A stretch of DNA of 8,230 nt from Asaia bogorensis (GCA_945871455.1 CAMBXJ010000178.1:1-8230), one strand, 5' to 3'. Numbered from the stretch's first letter, positions 1 to 7,155 are shown. Translations and numbers: made by a program. Notes: generated from the sequence alone by a model not told the origin.

Positions 1-132
1 ACCCGGACGGTGAGAGGTCCGGGTAGGCCCCTAGAATTCAAACGACAATGGTCCGGGTTCCAAGGGCCGTCGCCCTTGGTGGGGGTCCAGGGGGCAAAGC
101 CCCCTGGCGGGGTTCCGGGGCTGAGCCCCGCC
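1..132. repeat. Array of four GC-rich hairpins downstream of the thiolase gene
   Basis: Four inverted repeats follow one another. Bases 1-8 pair perfectly with 17-24 (8 bp), and the same eight bases recur at 51-58 as an alternative partner. Bases 60-67 pair with 72-79 (8 bp, loop CGTC). Bases 87-95 pair with 99-107 (9 bp, loop AAA). Bases 116-121 pair with 125-130 (6 bp, loop TGA), competing with a 7-bp pairing of 106-112 to 126-132. The last hairpin lies about ten bases past the thiolase stop codon, so the array would sit at the 3' end of that transcript and could stabilise or end it. There is no T-tract, so a standard intrinsic terminator is unlikely. I recall similar serial hairpins between genes in Acetobacteraceae-like genomes, but cannot verify this here. 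Confidence 0.8.
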
Positions 133-142
133 CTTCCCCATC

Positions 143-1312
143 CTAGCGAACAGACTCCAGAATGGAGACGTAATTCGCGACCGCCGCCCCACCCATGTTG
201 AACACGCCGGCGACATCCGCCTTCGGCAACTGCATCGCGCCCGCCTCTCCGGTCAACTGCATCGCCGTAATCACATGCATGGATACGCCGGTGGCACCGA
301 TCGGATGGCCCTTCGCTTTCAGCCCGCCGGACCGGTTGATCGGCAGCTTGCCGTCCTTCTGCGTCCACCCCTCCAGAATGGCGCGTGCGCCCTGCCCCGG
401 GGCGGTCAGGCCCATCGCCTCGTATTCGAGCAACTCGGCGATCGTGAAGCAGTCATGGGTTTCGACGAAAGACAGATCCTCCAGCTTCAAATCGGCGGTG
501 CGCAGCGCCTGTGCCCAGGCATGCGCCGCGCCTTCGAACTGGGTGATGTCGCGCTTGCTGATTGGCAGGAAGTCGTTGACCTGCACGGCCGCCTTGAAGC
601 GCACGGCCTTGCCCATGGCCTTGGCGGTCGCCTCATCCGTCATGATCAGCGCGGCCGCGCCGTCCGACACCAGGGAGCAATCGGTCCGCTTCAGCGGCGG
701 CGCCACGTATGGGTTCTTTTCGGACACGTTGCGGCAGAAATCATAGCCGAAATCCTTGCGCATCTGCGCATAGGGATTGTCCACGCCGTTCTTGTGGTTC
801 TTCGCAGCGATCGCCGCCAGCGCGTCGGACTGATCGCCATGGCGCTGAAAATACTTCTCGGCGATCTTGCCGAACACGCCCGCGAAACCGGCCGGAATAT
901 CCGACTCCTCCTTCTGGTAGCTCGCCTTCAGCAGGATATCGCCCACTTCCTTGCCCGGCGTCGAGGTCATCTTCTCCACCCCTATCACCAGCGCGAAACG
1001 CCCCCGCCCAGCCAGCAGGAAATCGCGCGCCCCATGGATCGCGGCCGATCCCGACGCGCAGGCGTTTTCGTAGCGGGTGATCGGCTTGAACCGCAGTTCC
1101 GGCACATGCTGCAACACCAGCGAGGCCGGAAAATCCTGGTTCGAGAACCCATTGTTGAACAGGCTGAGAAACGTGCCCTCCACATCATGTGGTTCGAGCC
1201 CGGCGTCGGCGATGGCCGCCCCCGCGACGCGGCCGATAAGCGATTCGATATCGGGGTCGTCAAGCTTGCCAAAGGGCGAATGCGCCCAGCCGACGATGCA
1301 GGCTTCGGTCAT
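143..1312 (-). CDS. Thiolase family protein, SCP-x-like (acetyl-CoA acetyltransferase-like)
   Basis: This 389-residue protein has the full length and motif order of a thiolase. The nucleophilic cysteine is C85 in the motif ENACASGSAAIH. A second motif, ETHDCF (residues 284-289), contains the histidine and cysteine typical of the sterol-carrier-protein-x thiolase class. The catalytic histidine H336 lies in GGLKAKGHPIGATG. At the C-terminus, where classical thiolases carry the CxG cysteine, this protein has FNMGG (371-375), so an asparagine replaces it, as in the SCP-x group. Family members cleave 3-ketoacyl-CoA or catalyse related acyl transfers in the cytoplasm; many have no proven substrate. 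The start is supported by a Shine-Dalgarno sequence, AGGAGA on the minus strand (1319-1324), six bases upstream. The gene is divergent from zntB. No OB-fold (DUF35) partner, a common neighbour of such thiolases, is within the window. The family call is firm; the substrate is unknown. Confidence 0.93.
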   Translation of the reverse strand: MTEACIVGWAHSPFGKLDDPDIESLIGRVAGAAIADAGLEPHDVEGTFLSLFNNGFSNQDFPASLVLQHVPELRFKPITRYENACASGSAAIHGARDFLLAGRGRFALVIGVEKMTSTPGKEVGDILLKASYQKEESDIPAGFAGVFGKIAEKYFQRHGDQSDALAAIAAKNHKNGVDNPYAQMRKDFGYDFCRNVSEKNPYVAPPLKRTDCSLVSDGAAALIMTDEATAKAMGKAVRFKAAVQVNDFLPISKRDITQFEGAAHAWAQALRTADLKLEDLSFVETHDCFTIAELLEYEAMGLTAPGQGARAILEGWTQKDGKLPINRSGGLKAKGHPIGATGVSMHVITAMQLTGEAGAMQLPKADVAGVFNMGGAAVANYVSILESVR

Positions 1313-1542
1313 GATCGGTCTCCTGGTCCAAACAGGCTCTCAGCCTAGCGGATCGCCGCTGAAAATGCGACATGGCCGCGACCGGCGTCCAACCGGCATC
1401 CCAACGGGTCGCCTATGGAGCATCCCGACGGCAATCCATGACCGCACCATGGGATCCCCAAACGGGAGCCTGCACAACCCGAACGACAAAAAACGGCCAT
1501 CGGTGGTTCGTCTTGTGCCAACCAAAGTCCCGCGGAGCCAGC
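1313..1542. promoter_or_regulatory. Divergent intergenic region between thiolase and zntB
   Basis: These 230 bases separate two divergently transcribed genes and therefore must hold the promoter of each, unless transcription enters from farther away. The thiolase Shine-Dalgarno lies at 1319-1324 (minus strand) and that of zntB at 1534-1537 (plus strand). I see no convincing sigma70-type -35/-10 pair and no clear operator palindrome. The zntB reading frame stays open upstream to an ATG at 1372, but that stretch does not look like ZntB protein. Confidence 0.45.
1534..1537 (+). promoter_or_regulatory. Ribosome binding site deciding the zntB start
   Basis: GGAG sits five bases before the ATG at 1543. 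The frame is open farther upstream (ATG at 1372), but this site and the family length of about 330 residues favour 1543. Confidence 0.6.
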
Positions 1543-2535
1543 ATGTACGAGCATCACCATCCGGAACATCCTGTCGAGGACATCCACGCCGACGGCCTGG
1601 TCTGGTCCCTGAACTTTCCCGCCGCCGGCGACCAGCCGGCCTGGACCTGGCGACATTACGATCTGGTTAACGCGCGCGCCCGCGCGACCCTGGAAGCCGA
1701 CGGGGAGTGGCCCGACGACGCCCGCCTGATCCTGACCGGAACGGACGAAACGCCGCGGATCATCCCGGATGTCGATGTGATCGCCGGCGTCCTGCCGACC
1801 TATGCGCGTACCGGCAATCTGGACGAATTCGACCTGGTGCATTGGCATTTCGCGGCCACTCGTGACCGGCTGGTAACCGCTCGCCGGCGCGGGGCGCGAT
1901 CCCTGGCCGCGGTCTATCATCAACTCCGCGCGGATTTCGCCCGCCTCGGCACCGTACCGCATGGGCCGGCCGCGGTCGTCGATCTGTGCCTGGCCGATTT
2001 CGCCCGCGCCTCTCGCGCGCGCCTCGTCACCCTGGCCGACGACCTGGACGCCATCGAGGACACGCTTCTCGAACAACGCTGGCCCGGCCGATTGTCGTCC
2101 CTGGCCGGGCGCATCGGCCAATCCCGTCGAGAGGCGGTGATCCTGAAACGCGCCCTGTTGCCGATCGCGCGCGTGCTGGACGAAATGGAGGAAGAAGCGC
2201 CCGCCTGGGTGCAGACCGACGAACATGAGCACACCCGCAACGCGGTGATGGGCGTCCTGGACGACATCGCCGCGCTGAACGACCGCGCGCGCTCCCTGCA
2301 GGACGAACTGGCCTCACGCCAGACCGATGAGACCAACCGCCGCCTGTACACTGTGTCGATCGTGACCGTCCTGTTGCTGCCGGCAACCTTCGTGACCGGG
2401 TTCTTCGGGATGAACACCAGCGACCTGCCCTGGAGCGGCGAAGGGATCGCGCATGGCAGCACCTATGCCGGGTTGGCTTGCCTGGCCGCCGTGTTGGTGA
2501 CGTTGATTATCCTGAAATGGAAACGCCTGCTCTGA
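1543..2535 (+). CDS. zntB: ZntB/CorA-family metal ion transporter
   Basis: The 330-residue product matches the usual length of ZntB (about 327 residues in enterobacteria). A long, charged, mostly helical N-terminal cytoplasmic domain is followed by two C-terminal membrane helices, roughly residues 267-288 and 307-326. Between them lies the CorA-superfamily signature GMN at 289-291, in the context GFFGMNTSDLPW, which is closer to ZntB than to classical Mg2+ CorA (usually YGMNF). The short basic tail WKRLL faces the cytoplasm. Family members form pentamers in the inner membrane; ZntB transports Zn2+, with import reported more recently and efflux in earlier work, so direction should be left open. 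The chosen start gives a histidine-rich N-terminus (MYEHHHPEHP) that could bind metal, which is inference. No metal-responsive operator was recognised upstream. Other CorA-type divalent cation selectivity remains possible. Confidence 0.9.
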   Translation: MYEHHHPEHPVEDIHADGLVWSLNFPAAGDQPAWTWRHYDLVNARARATLEADGEWPDDARLILTGTDETPRIIPDVDVIAGVLPTYARTGNLDEFDLVHWHFAATRDRLVTARRRGARSLAAVYHQLRADFARLGTVPHGPAAVVDLCLADFARASRARLVTLADDLDAIEDTLLEQRWPGRLSSLAGRIGQSRREAVILKRALLPIARVLDEMEEEAPAWVQTDEHEHTRNAVMGVLDDIAALNDRARSLQDELASRQTDETNRRLYTVSIVTVLLLPATFVTGFFGMNTSDLPWSGEGIAHGSTYAGLACLAAVLVTLIILKWKRLL

Positions 2536-2677
2536 CGCACCCGGATCGCAGGCACCCGGGTCGTCTTGCCCCCTGCCAGCCCAAGCCTCGTCCCGTGATC
2601 AGGATCGGTGGCGGATCGCGCGCCATCCTCTATGCTTCCCACCGGCACAGGCCTCCGGCCCAACCGGAAGCCGCGGG

Positions 2678-2685
2678 AAAGGAAA
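2678..2685 (+). promoter_or_regulatory. Ribosome binding site deciding the lactonase-like start
   Basis: The purine run AAAGGAAA ends six bases before the ATG at 2692. The frame is open back to an ATG at 2608, but the extra 28 residues are arginine/proline-rich and do not resemble the family N-terminus, so 2692 is preferred. Confidence 0.6.
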
Positions 2686-2691
2686 CGGACC

Positions 2692-3870
2692 ATGACTGAA
2701 CAAGCATCTCGGGTCGCGCTTTACGCGAATGTCGGCCCGGAACTGACCCATTACGACGTCGATGTCGACGCGGCGACCCTGGCCCGGCGCGACAGCGTCA
2801 TCCTGCCGGCCAATGTGCAATATGTTTGGCCACATGCCTCCCGAAAATTCCTCTATGTAGCGACCAGCGACAGCGCCTCCGGCATGGGTGCGGCCGGCAA
2901 CACCCATCACGTCAGCGCCTTTCGTATCGACCCCGCCTCCGGTGCCCTATCCCCCCACGGCGCCCCAATCCCCCTCCCCGCTCGGCCGATCCACATGGCG
3001 ACCGATGTGCCGTCGCGCAACATATTGGTGGCGTTCAATAATCCGGGTGCGGTGCGGATCTATCGGATCAATCCGGACGGCACCGCGGGGGCGGAGGTCA
3101 CCCAGTCGCCCAACGTCAATCCGGGGATATTCCCCCACCAGGTTCTGGCAAGCCTGGACAACCGCCTTATCATTCTAGTCGCGCGCGGCCATGACGCGGA
3201 CGGCGCCAGGCCGGAGGAACCCGGGGCGCTGATGGTATTCCGCAACAACGACGGAGTGCTTGAAGATCAGGCGATCGTCGCCCCCGAAGGCGGCTACGGG
3301 TTCGGGCCTCGGCATCTGGACTTCCATCCGACGCGACCGTGGATCTATGTCTCGCTGGAGCGGCAGAACGCGGTCGACATGTTCGTGCGTAACGGTGACG
3401 CGCTGGAAGCGTCACCTCGCTTTCGGGTCAATACCCTGTCCGGCCCAGCGAATCCGGCCCATCGCCAGGTGGTGGGGACGGTTCACGTGCATCCAAACGG
3501 CCGTTTCGTCTATGTCGCCAACCGGGCGGCCGATACCGTCGATTTCAATGGACGGAAAGTATTCGTGGGTGGGGAGAACTCGATCGCCGTGTTCGCCATC
3601 GACCCGGCGACCGGCCAGCCGACCGTCATCCAGCATGCCGATACAAACGGCATCCATCCCCGCACCTTCCATATCGATCCGACCGGGCGGTTGATGGTGG
3701 TGGCGCACATCATGGGCCTGCCCGTCCGGGTCGGCGATACGGTGGAACAGGTGCCGATGCGCCTGTCACTGTTCCGCATCGCCGACGACGGGAAACTGGA
3801 TTTTGTCAGGTCCTACGACGTGGACGCCAACGGCAGGACGATGTGGTGGATGGGCATGGTGGGTCTATAG
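2692..3870 (+). CDS. Beta-propeller lactonase family protein (6-phosphogluconolactonase-like)
   Basis: The 392-residue product shows the repeated blade pattern of the seven-bladed propeller lactonase family (YbhE/Pgl type). Successive blades contain motifs of the form 'HP.GRFVYVAN': residues 48-58 (HASRKFLYVAT), 207-221 (RHLDFHPTRPWIYVS), 265-278 (VHVHPNGRFVYVAN) and 323-339 (PRTFHIDPTGRLMVVAH), each followed by an 'FxIDPATG'-like strand (for example 76-84 and 301-308). No signal peptide or membrane segment is visible, so it is probably cytoplasmic. Family members hydrolyse 6-phosphogluconolactone in the pentose phosphate pathway or act as muconate-type cyclases, and many are uncharacterised; no pentose phosphate or aromatic-degradation gene adjoins it here. 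It follows zntB after 156 bases with no clear terminator between them, so co-transcription is possible but unproven. Confidence 0.85.
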   Translation: MTEQASRVALYANVGPELTHYDVDVDAATLARRDSVILPANVQYVWPHASRKFLYVATSDSASGMGAAGNTHHVSAFRIDPASGALSPHGAPIPLPARPIHMATDVPSRNILVAFNNPGAVRIYRINPDGTAGAEVTQSPNVNPGIFPHQVLASLDNRLIILVARGHDADGARPEEPGALMVFRNNDGVLEDQAIVAPEGGYGFGPRHLDFHPTRPWIYVSLERQNAVDMFVRNGDALEASPRFRVNTLSGPANPAHRQVVGTVHVHPNGRFVYVANRAADTVDFNGRKVFVGGENSIAVFAIDPATGQPTVIQHADTNGIHPRTFHIDPTGRLMVVAHIMGLPVRVGDTVEQVPMRLSLFRIADDGKLDFVRSYDVDANGRTMWWMGMVGL

Positions 3871-3930
3871 TTCCCGCCAGGATGCACCGGGGTTTCTCGA
3901 TGACGGAAATCACGTGACGACACGCGTTAC

Positions 3931-4313
3931 ATGAGCCCGCGCGCGATCCGCTGCACCCGCCCGCTCCGTGCCGACGCTCGTGGCATCGGCGTCGCGGGTC
4001 TGTTGGTATTGGCATGTTTCGGCACGGTTCGCCACGGGTTTCCTGCGTGATCGGCGGAATCGCCGCGCCGGCCATCGCCATCGGCATGGTGCTTTAGCTG
4101 ACGCTTCGGGGCGGCGATCCCGCCGCGATCGGCTGCCTTTACGTCCTCAACCTCCCCGTCGTCGCACCCGCCCTATGGCTCGGCCTGGACGAAGCCTGCT
4201 CCAGCCTGATAATCAGCCGGCTTCCGTCGATCGTGTTGTTGCAGCTGTTCGGTTATTTTAACCCTTCGGTTAACCACCGACCGGTGCATTTTCTCGGGAG
4301 CAAAGGCTTATGA
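3931..4313 (+). pseudogene. Possible decayed small membrane-protein gene
   Basis: No intact gene fits here, but a broken one may. From an ATG at 3931 the frame reads a hydrophobic stretch (GIGVAGLLVLACFG) and stops at 4048. The next frame continues with VIGGIAAPAIAIGMVL, meets an in-frame TAG at 4095-4097, then reads on through AIGCLYVLNLPVVAPALWLGL and LPSIVLLQLFGYF to a TGA at 4311-4313. That TGA overlaps the ATG at 4310 in an ATGA junction, as in translationally coupled genes. One inserted base and one changed codon would restore a roughly 126-residue protein with about four hydrophobic segments. I do not recognise the family. The alternative is that the region is plain intergenic DNA whose hydrophobic reading is chance. 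Confidence 0.35.
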
Positions 4314-4623
4314 ACTTTGAAGGCGGCACCTATTCCCGCCAACGCATGCCGGAAGGGTCGCGGACGGGCGATGGTGTGGTGTGGCTCTCCGCGATGGCGC
4401 TGGCGATTACCGTTGTGGCCACGGCATGCCTGCCGGTCGTACTTATCCTGCCAGCAGTCGCGGTGGGACTGTATGGCGCCTCGTCCGTATCCGTGATCGC
4501 AACCCGGCGCAGCCAACCGGCACGAACGAGAAGGGTTGGCTGTTGGCCGGCGTACTATCCGTGACAGGCGTTGTCGTGTCGGTTGCAGCCGATCTTGACG
4601 CGGTGGTTGCCAATCTCGGTTAG
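4310..4623 (+). pseudogene. Small hydrophobic protein, apparently frameshifted
   Basis: The ATG at 4310 is preceded by GGGAG at 4296-4300 and AAAGG at 4302-4305. The frame encodes 84 residues to a stop at 4562-4564. Residues 23-64 are strongly hydrophobic and could form two membrane helices (VVWLSAMALAITVVATAC and LPVVLILPAVAVGLYGA), but the last 20 residues are arginine-rich and atypical. The neighbouring frame continues with coding-like content from about 4501 (GTNEKGWLLAGVLSV and a third hydrophobic stretch) to a TAG at 4621-4623. A single inserted base near 4500-4530 would fuse the two into a 104-residue protein with three membrane segments. I see no slippery heptamer that would support programmed frameshifting, so a mutation or sequencing error is likelier. 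The family is not recognised. The 84-residue form could instead be the true product. Confidence 0.4.
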
Positions 4624-4940
4624 CTAGCCGAGCGGCATGAAAATCAGATCCGACCGAGACCGATTTGACAGACTTCGATCGGCAACGTAACCCACCCACG
4701 GGACTCGAACCATCAGGGTTCCTGAGGCAACGACCTCGACCGCCGGTGGACAAACCGGTCATGCCTGGGTGCATCATCGTCCGGCGTGACAGGTCATCCG
4801 CAATGACACCCACCCCCTATGCACCGCCAAGACGACGGACGCACGGCGGGACCATTAACGACGATCCCATTCCAACCGGTTCGCCCCGTCCTCCGATGGC
4901 GAGCCAGCGCCCGTTCATGTGACCGACCAAGGGACCTGCC
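4624..4940 (+). other. Non-coding leader upstream of the TerC-family gene
   Basis: These 317 bases hold no convincing gene; the open frames crossing them are proline/arginine-rich and lack family features. Small inverted repeats are present: 4713-4717 with 4721-4725 (TCAGG/CCTGA, 3-base loop), 4743-4747 with 4754-4758 (CCGGT/ACCGG), and an 8-base palindrome AACCGGTT near 4874. I looked for the manganese-sensing yybP-ykoY riboswitch that often precedes TerC-family genes and did not find its GGGGAGTAG and GCGAGACC hallmarks in the right order. Confidence 0.5.
4665..4693 (+). promoter_or_regulatory. Candidate sigma70-like promoter for the TerC-family gene
   Basis: A perfect -35 hexamer TTGACA (4665-4670) is followed, after 17 bases, by TAACCC (4688-4693), a poor -10 match. 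If used, it would start a transcript near 4700 with a leader of about 240 bases before the ATG at 4941. The weak -10 makes this tentative. Confidence 0.22.
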
Positions 4941-5732
4941 ATGTTTGAGGAACTCCTGTCCGCCTCCGTATTTTCGGCCCTTTTCCAGGTCATCATGATC
5001 GACCTGGTCCTGGCCGGGGACAATGCCATCGTCATCGGCCTGGCAGCCGCCGGACTGCCGGCGGACCAGCGCGGCAAGGTGATTGCCGTTGGCATCGCGG
5101 CGGCGACAGTGTTGCGCATCGTGCTGGCGATGCTGACAACGCAGTTGTTGGCGATTGTCGGACTGCTGCTGGCCGGTGGTGTGTTGCTGCTATGGGTCAG
5201 TTGGAAGATGTGGCGGGAGCTGCATCACAGCAGCCATGCGGAAGACGATGCCGCCAACGCGCTGGAAGGCGATACGAACGCCGACCATCCCGATCTGCCC
5301 GGCGCGCCGGCACCGCGCAAGACCTTCAGACAAGCGGCCTGGCAGATCCTCGTGGCCGATCTGTCGATGTCTTTGGACAATGTCCTCGCGGTCGGCGGCG
5401 CGGCCCGGGAACACCCTTGGGTGCTGATATTCGGCCTCGCCCTATCAATTGCCCTGATGGCGATCGCGGCGGCCTATATTGCCCGCCTGCTTCAGCAGCA
5501 TCGTTGGATTGGGTTCGTCGGACTCGCTGTCATCGTCTACGTGTCGCTTGAAATGATCTGGCGTGGTTGGATCGAGGTCGCGCCGCTGGTCATATCGCTG
5601 TTGCCGCCTGACGTTGGGGCAATGATGGGCACCGGCGCATGGCGCCTGCTGGCCGCCGCGGTGGTCGTTCTGGTGGCGATATCTTTTTTGGCATCCCGTT
5701 TGGTGGCCCGCCGGCACCCAACCACCGAATAA
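4941..5732 (+). CDS. TerC family integral membrane protein (YjbE/YkoY type)
   Basis: The 263-residue product is a polytopic membrane protein of about seven helices with the paired acidic motifs of the TerC family: D21 followed by GDNA (26-29) in helix 1, and D140 followed by LDN (145-147) in the fourth hydrophobic segment. Such motifs lie within the membrane and are thought to bind metal. Between the two halves is a cytoplasmic-type loop (about residues 93-130) rich in histidine and acidic residues (HHSSHAEDD), which could also contact metal; that is inference. TerC-family proteins are linked to tellurite resistance and, in better-studied members, to Mn2+ export or metal loading of secreted enzymes. 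No ter operon partner is present, so tellurite resistance should not be assumed. AAGGGA at 4929-4934 lies six bases upstream of the ATG and supports the start. It ends convergently with the CoA-transferase gene. Confidence 0.9.
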   Translation: MFEELLSASVFSALFQVIMIDLVLAGDNAIVIGLAAAGLPADQRGKVIAVGIAAATVLRIVLAMLTTQLLAIVGLLLAGGVLLLWVSWKMWRELHHSSHAEDDAANALEGDTNADHPDLPGAPAPRKTFRQAAWQILVADLSMSLDNVLAVGGAAREHPWVLIFGLALSIALMAIAAAYIARLLQQHRWIGFVGLAVIVYVSLEMIWRGWIEVAPLVISLLPPDVGAMMGTGAWRLLAAAVVVLVAISFLASRLVARRHPTTE

Positions 5733-5787
5733 GGTGACGGGCAAACATAGACGCCCCATTTGATGTGGAGCACGGTTCTGTCTGCGT

Positions 5788-5864
5788 CAGGGCAGGTTCG
5801 GACCCCCATCCATGGCTTGCAGTGTTGATCTCTGCAAAGTCGTGGATGCCCTGCCTGCGCGGGC
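5788..5864. repeat. Nested inverted repeats in the convergent gap
   Basis: Between the convergent TerC-family and CoA-transferase genes lies a layered palindrome: 5788-5794 with 5847-5853 (CAGGGCA/TGCCCTG), 5807-5812 with 5843-5848 (CATCCA/TGGATG, sharing two bases with the outer arm) and 5817-5822 with 5832-5837 (TTGCAG/CTGCAA, 9-base loop). A competing hairpin pairs 5848-5851 with 5861-5864. No T-tract follows on either strand. It may act as a bidirectional 3'-end structure. The segment around 5841-5870 reminds me of dispersed 'GTGGAT...GGGCCAT' palindromes in alphaproteobacterial intergenic regions, from memory only. Confidence 0.55.
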
Positions 5865-5930
5865 CATGGCGGTGTAGGCTGTCCACACACCAGACCGAGC
5901 CATTGTTGCCGCGCGTCGCTCCGTTGTGCC

Positions 5931-7148
5931 TCAGATCACCTTCCGCCCCCGAAACCCCTCGATCTCCTCCGGCGAATAGCCGACCTCGGTCAGCACCGCT
6001 TCGTTGTGTTCGCCCAACTCCGGCGCGATCCCAACCCGCGCCGGCGTTTCCGAGAACTGCCACGGCGAGCCGTGCACTTTCAGCTTCTTGCCATGTTTGG
6101 GATACTCGACCTCGGTGATGTAGCCGTTGGCCAGGACATCGGGATCGTTCGACGCCTCCAGCAGTGTGTTGATTGGGGCCGAGACGATGTCGGCGCCGCG
6201 CAGAGCTTCCACCCAGCGGTCGCGCGGGCCGGTCGCGAACAATCCGTCCAGAACGCGCAACAGCGCTTCTCGTTTTTCGTCCGATTCCATGGCGACACCC
6301 AGGTTGCCGAATCCGGCCTGCTCCAGCCGTTCGTAGAAACCCAGCGCGGTCATCGCCTCCTTCCACTTGGCGGCGCCATTCAACTGAAAGACCAATGGCT
6401 TGCCGTTACCGTCGTTGAAGCTGGCGCTCAGACCAGGGCGGTCCGGCGTGCCGGTGATCCGGGCCTGCCCCGTCACCGGGTCGCGGTTGCGCCACATGGC
6501 CGTGGTCAGCGTCCAGCCCATCAGCCGGATCTGTCCACCCAGCAGGGAGCAATCGACCTTCTGCCCAACCCCATGCGTGCGTGCGCAATGCAACGCCGCC
6601 AACATGCCGCCAAACGCCAGGATCGCGCAGGTCTCGTCGGCCACCGAGACGATCCCGGTCCGCATCGGTTGGCCGGGCGACGAATAGGCCTCGGCGATCC
6701 CACCGAGCGCCTGGGCCATGGAATCCGTGCCCGGCAGGTCGGCATGCGGCCCGTTCGGCCCATAACCGGAGATCGACATGTAGACCAGTTTCGGGTTGAC
6801 CTTCTTCAGGTCCTCATAGCCAAAGCCGTTCTTCTCCGCGGCACCGGGGCGAAAATTCTGGCCGAAAATATCGGCCCGCTGGACCAGACGGTGCAAAATC
6901 TCCCGCGCCTCGGGCGATTTCATATTCAGCGTGACACTCTTCACCCCACGATTATTCGTTTCAAAATACGTGCTCGGCAGTCCCGGGTACATGCCAGAGG
7001 TGCGCGAATTGTCGCCCCCATTCGGCACCTCGATCTTGATGACTTCAGCGCCGAGATCGGCCATCAGCATGTAAGGCACCGTGCCAGCCTGCGCGGTGGA
7101 ACAGGCGACGACCTTTACCCCGTCGAGCGGACCACGTAACTGCGTCAT
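5931..7148 (-). CDS. Class III CoA-transferase (CaiB/BaiF family)
   Basis: The 405-residue product has the length and motif order of formyl-CoA-transferase-like (family III) enzymes, which move CoA from an acyl-CoA donor to a carboxylic acid through an aspartyl anhydride intermediate. The N-terminus reads GPLDGVKVV (6-14) then MADLGAEVIKIE (29-40), the usual CoA-binding Rossmann start; FETNNRGVKSVTLNMK (62-77) follows. The expected catalytic aspartate is D142 in PGTDSMAQALGG. The C-terminal region ends with the family's APELGEHNEAVLTEVGYS pattern. The enzyme is soluble and normally forms an interlocked dimer. The frame is open to 7247, but the ATG at 7146-7148 begins the family-like sequence and follows a strong Shine-Dalgarno. 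It lies 95 bases downstream of the ABC ATPase gene on the same strand, so joint transcription is plausible. The acid substrate cannot be told; succinyl-CoA-, oxalate- or carnitine-type roles are not distinguished. Confidence 0.94.
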   Translation of the reverse strand: MTQLRGPLDGVKVVACSTAQAGTVPYMLMADLGAEVIKIEVPNGGDNSRTSGMYPGLPSTYFETNNRGVKSVTLNMKSPEAREILHRLVQRADIFGQNFRPGAAEKNGFGYEDLKKVNPKLVYMSISGYGPNGPHADLPGTDSMAQALGGIAEAYSSPGQPMRTGIVSVADETCAILAFGGMLAALHCARTHGVGQKVDCSLLGGQIRLMGWTLTTAMWRNRDPVTGQARITGTPDRPGLSASFNDGNGKPLVFQLNGAAKWKEAMTALGFYERLEQAGFGNLGVAMESDEKREALLRVLDGLFATGPRDRWVEALRGADIVSAPINTLLEASNDPDVLANGYITEVEYPKHGKKLKVHGSPWQFSETPARVGIAPELGEHNEAVLTEVGYSPEEIEGFRGRKVI

Positions 7149-7155
7149 AGCGTGA

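Noticed and set aside
275..1348. 357-residue plus-strand open frame opposite the thiolase
   Set aside because: It is the antisense shadow of a firmly identified thiolase gene in GC-rich DNA, with a composition dominated by Arg, His and Gln.
1372..1542. 57-residue N-terminal extension of ZntB
   Set aside because: The frame is open, but the sequence has no family likeness, the total length would exceed ZntB, and a ribosome site supports the ATG at 1543.
4490..4535. Programmed -1 frameshift in the small membrane ORF
   Set aside because: No X XXY YYZ slippery heptamer or strong downstream pseudoknot was seen; an indel is simpler.
4690..4715. Minus-strand tRNA 3' end (GGTTCGAGTCCC-like T-arm)
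   Set aside because: The loop resembles a T-loop, but the five bases on either side (GATGG and CCCGT) do not pair, and no acceptor, anticodon or D-arm was found upstream.
4253..4813. 186-residue minus-strand open frame
   Set aside because: The product is arginine/histidine-rich and low in hydrophobic structure, it lies opposite the membrane-like plus-strand sequence, and it matches no family I know.
4640..4940. yybP-ykoY manganese riboswitch before the TerC-family gene
   Set aside because: Only a partial CGAGACC occurs (near 4654), without GGGGAGTAG or the paired frame around it, and in the wrong order.
6006..7139. 377-residue plus-strand open frame opposite the CoA-transferase
   Set aside because: It is an antisense shadow; the minus strand carries all conserved class III CoA-transferase motifs.
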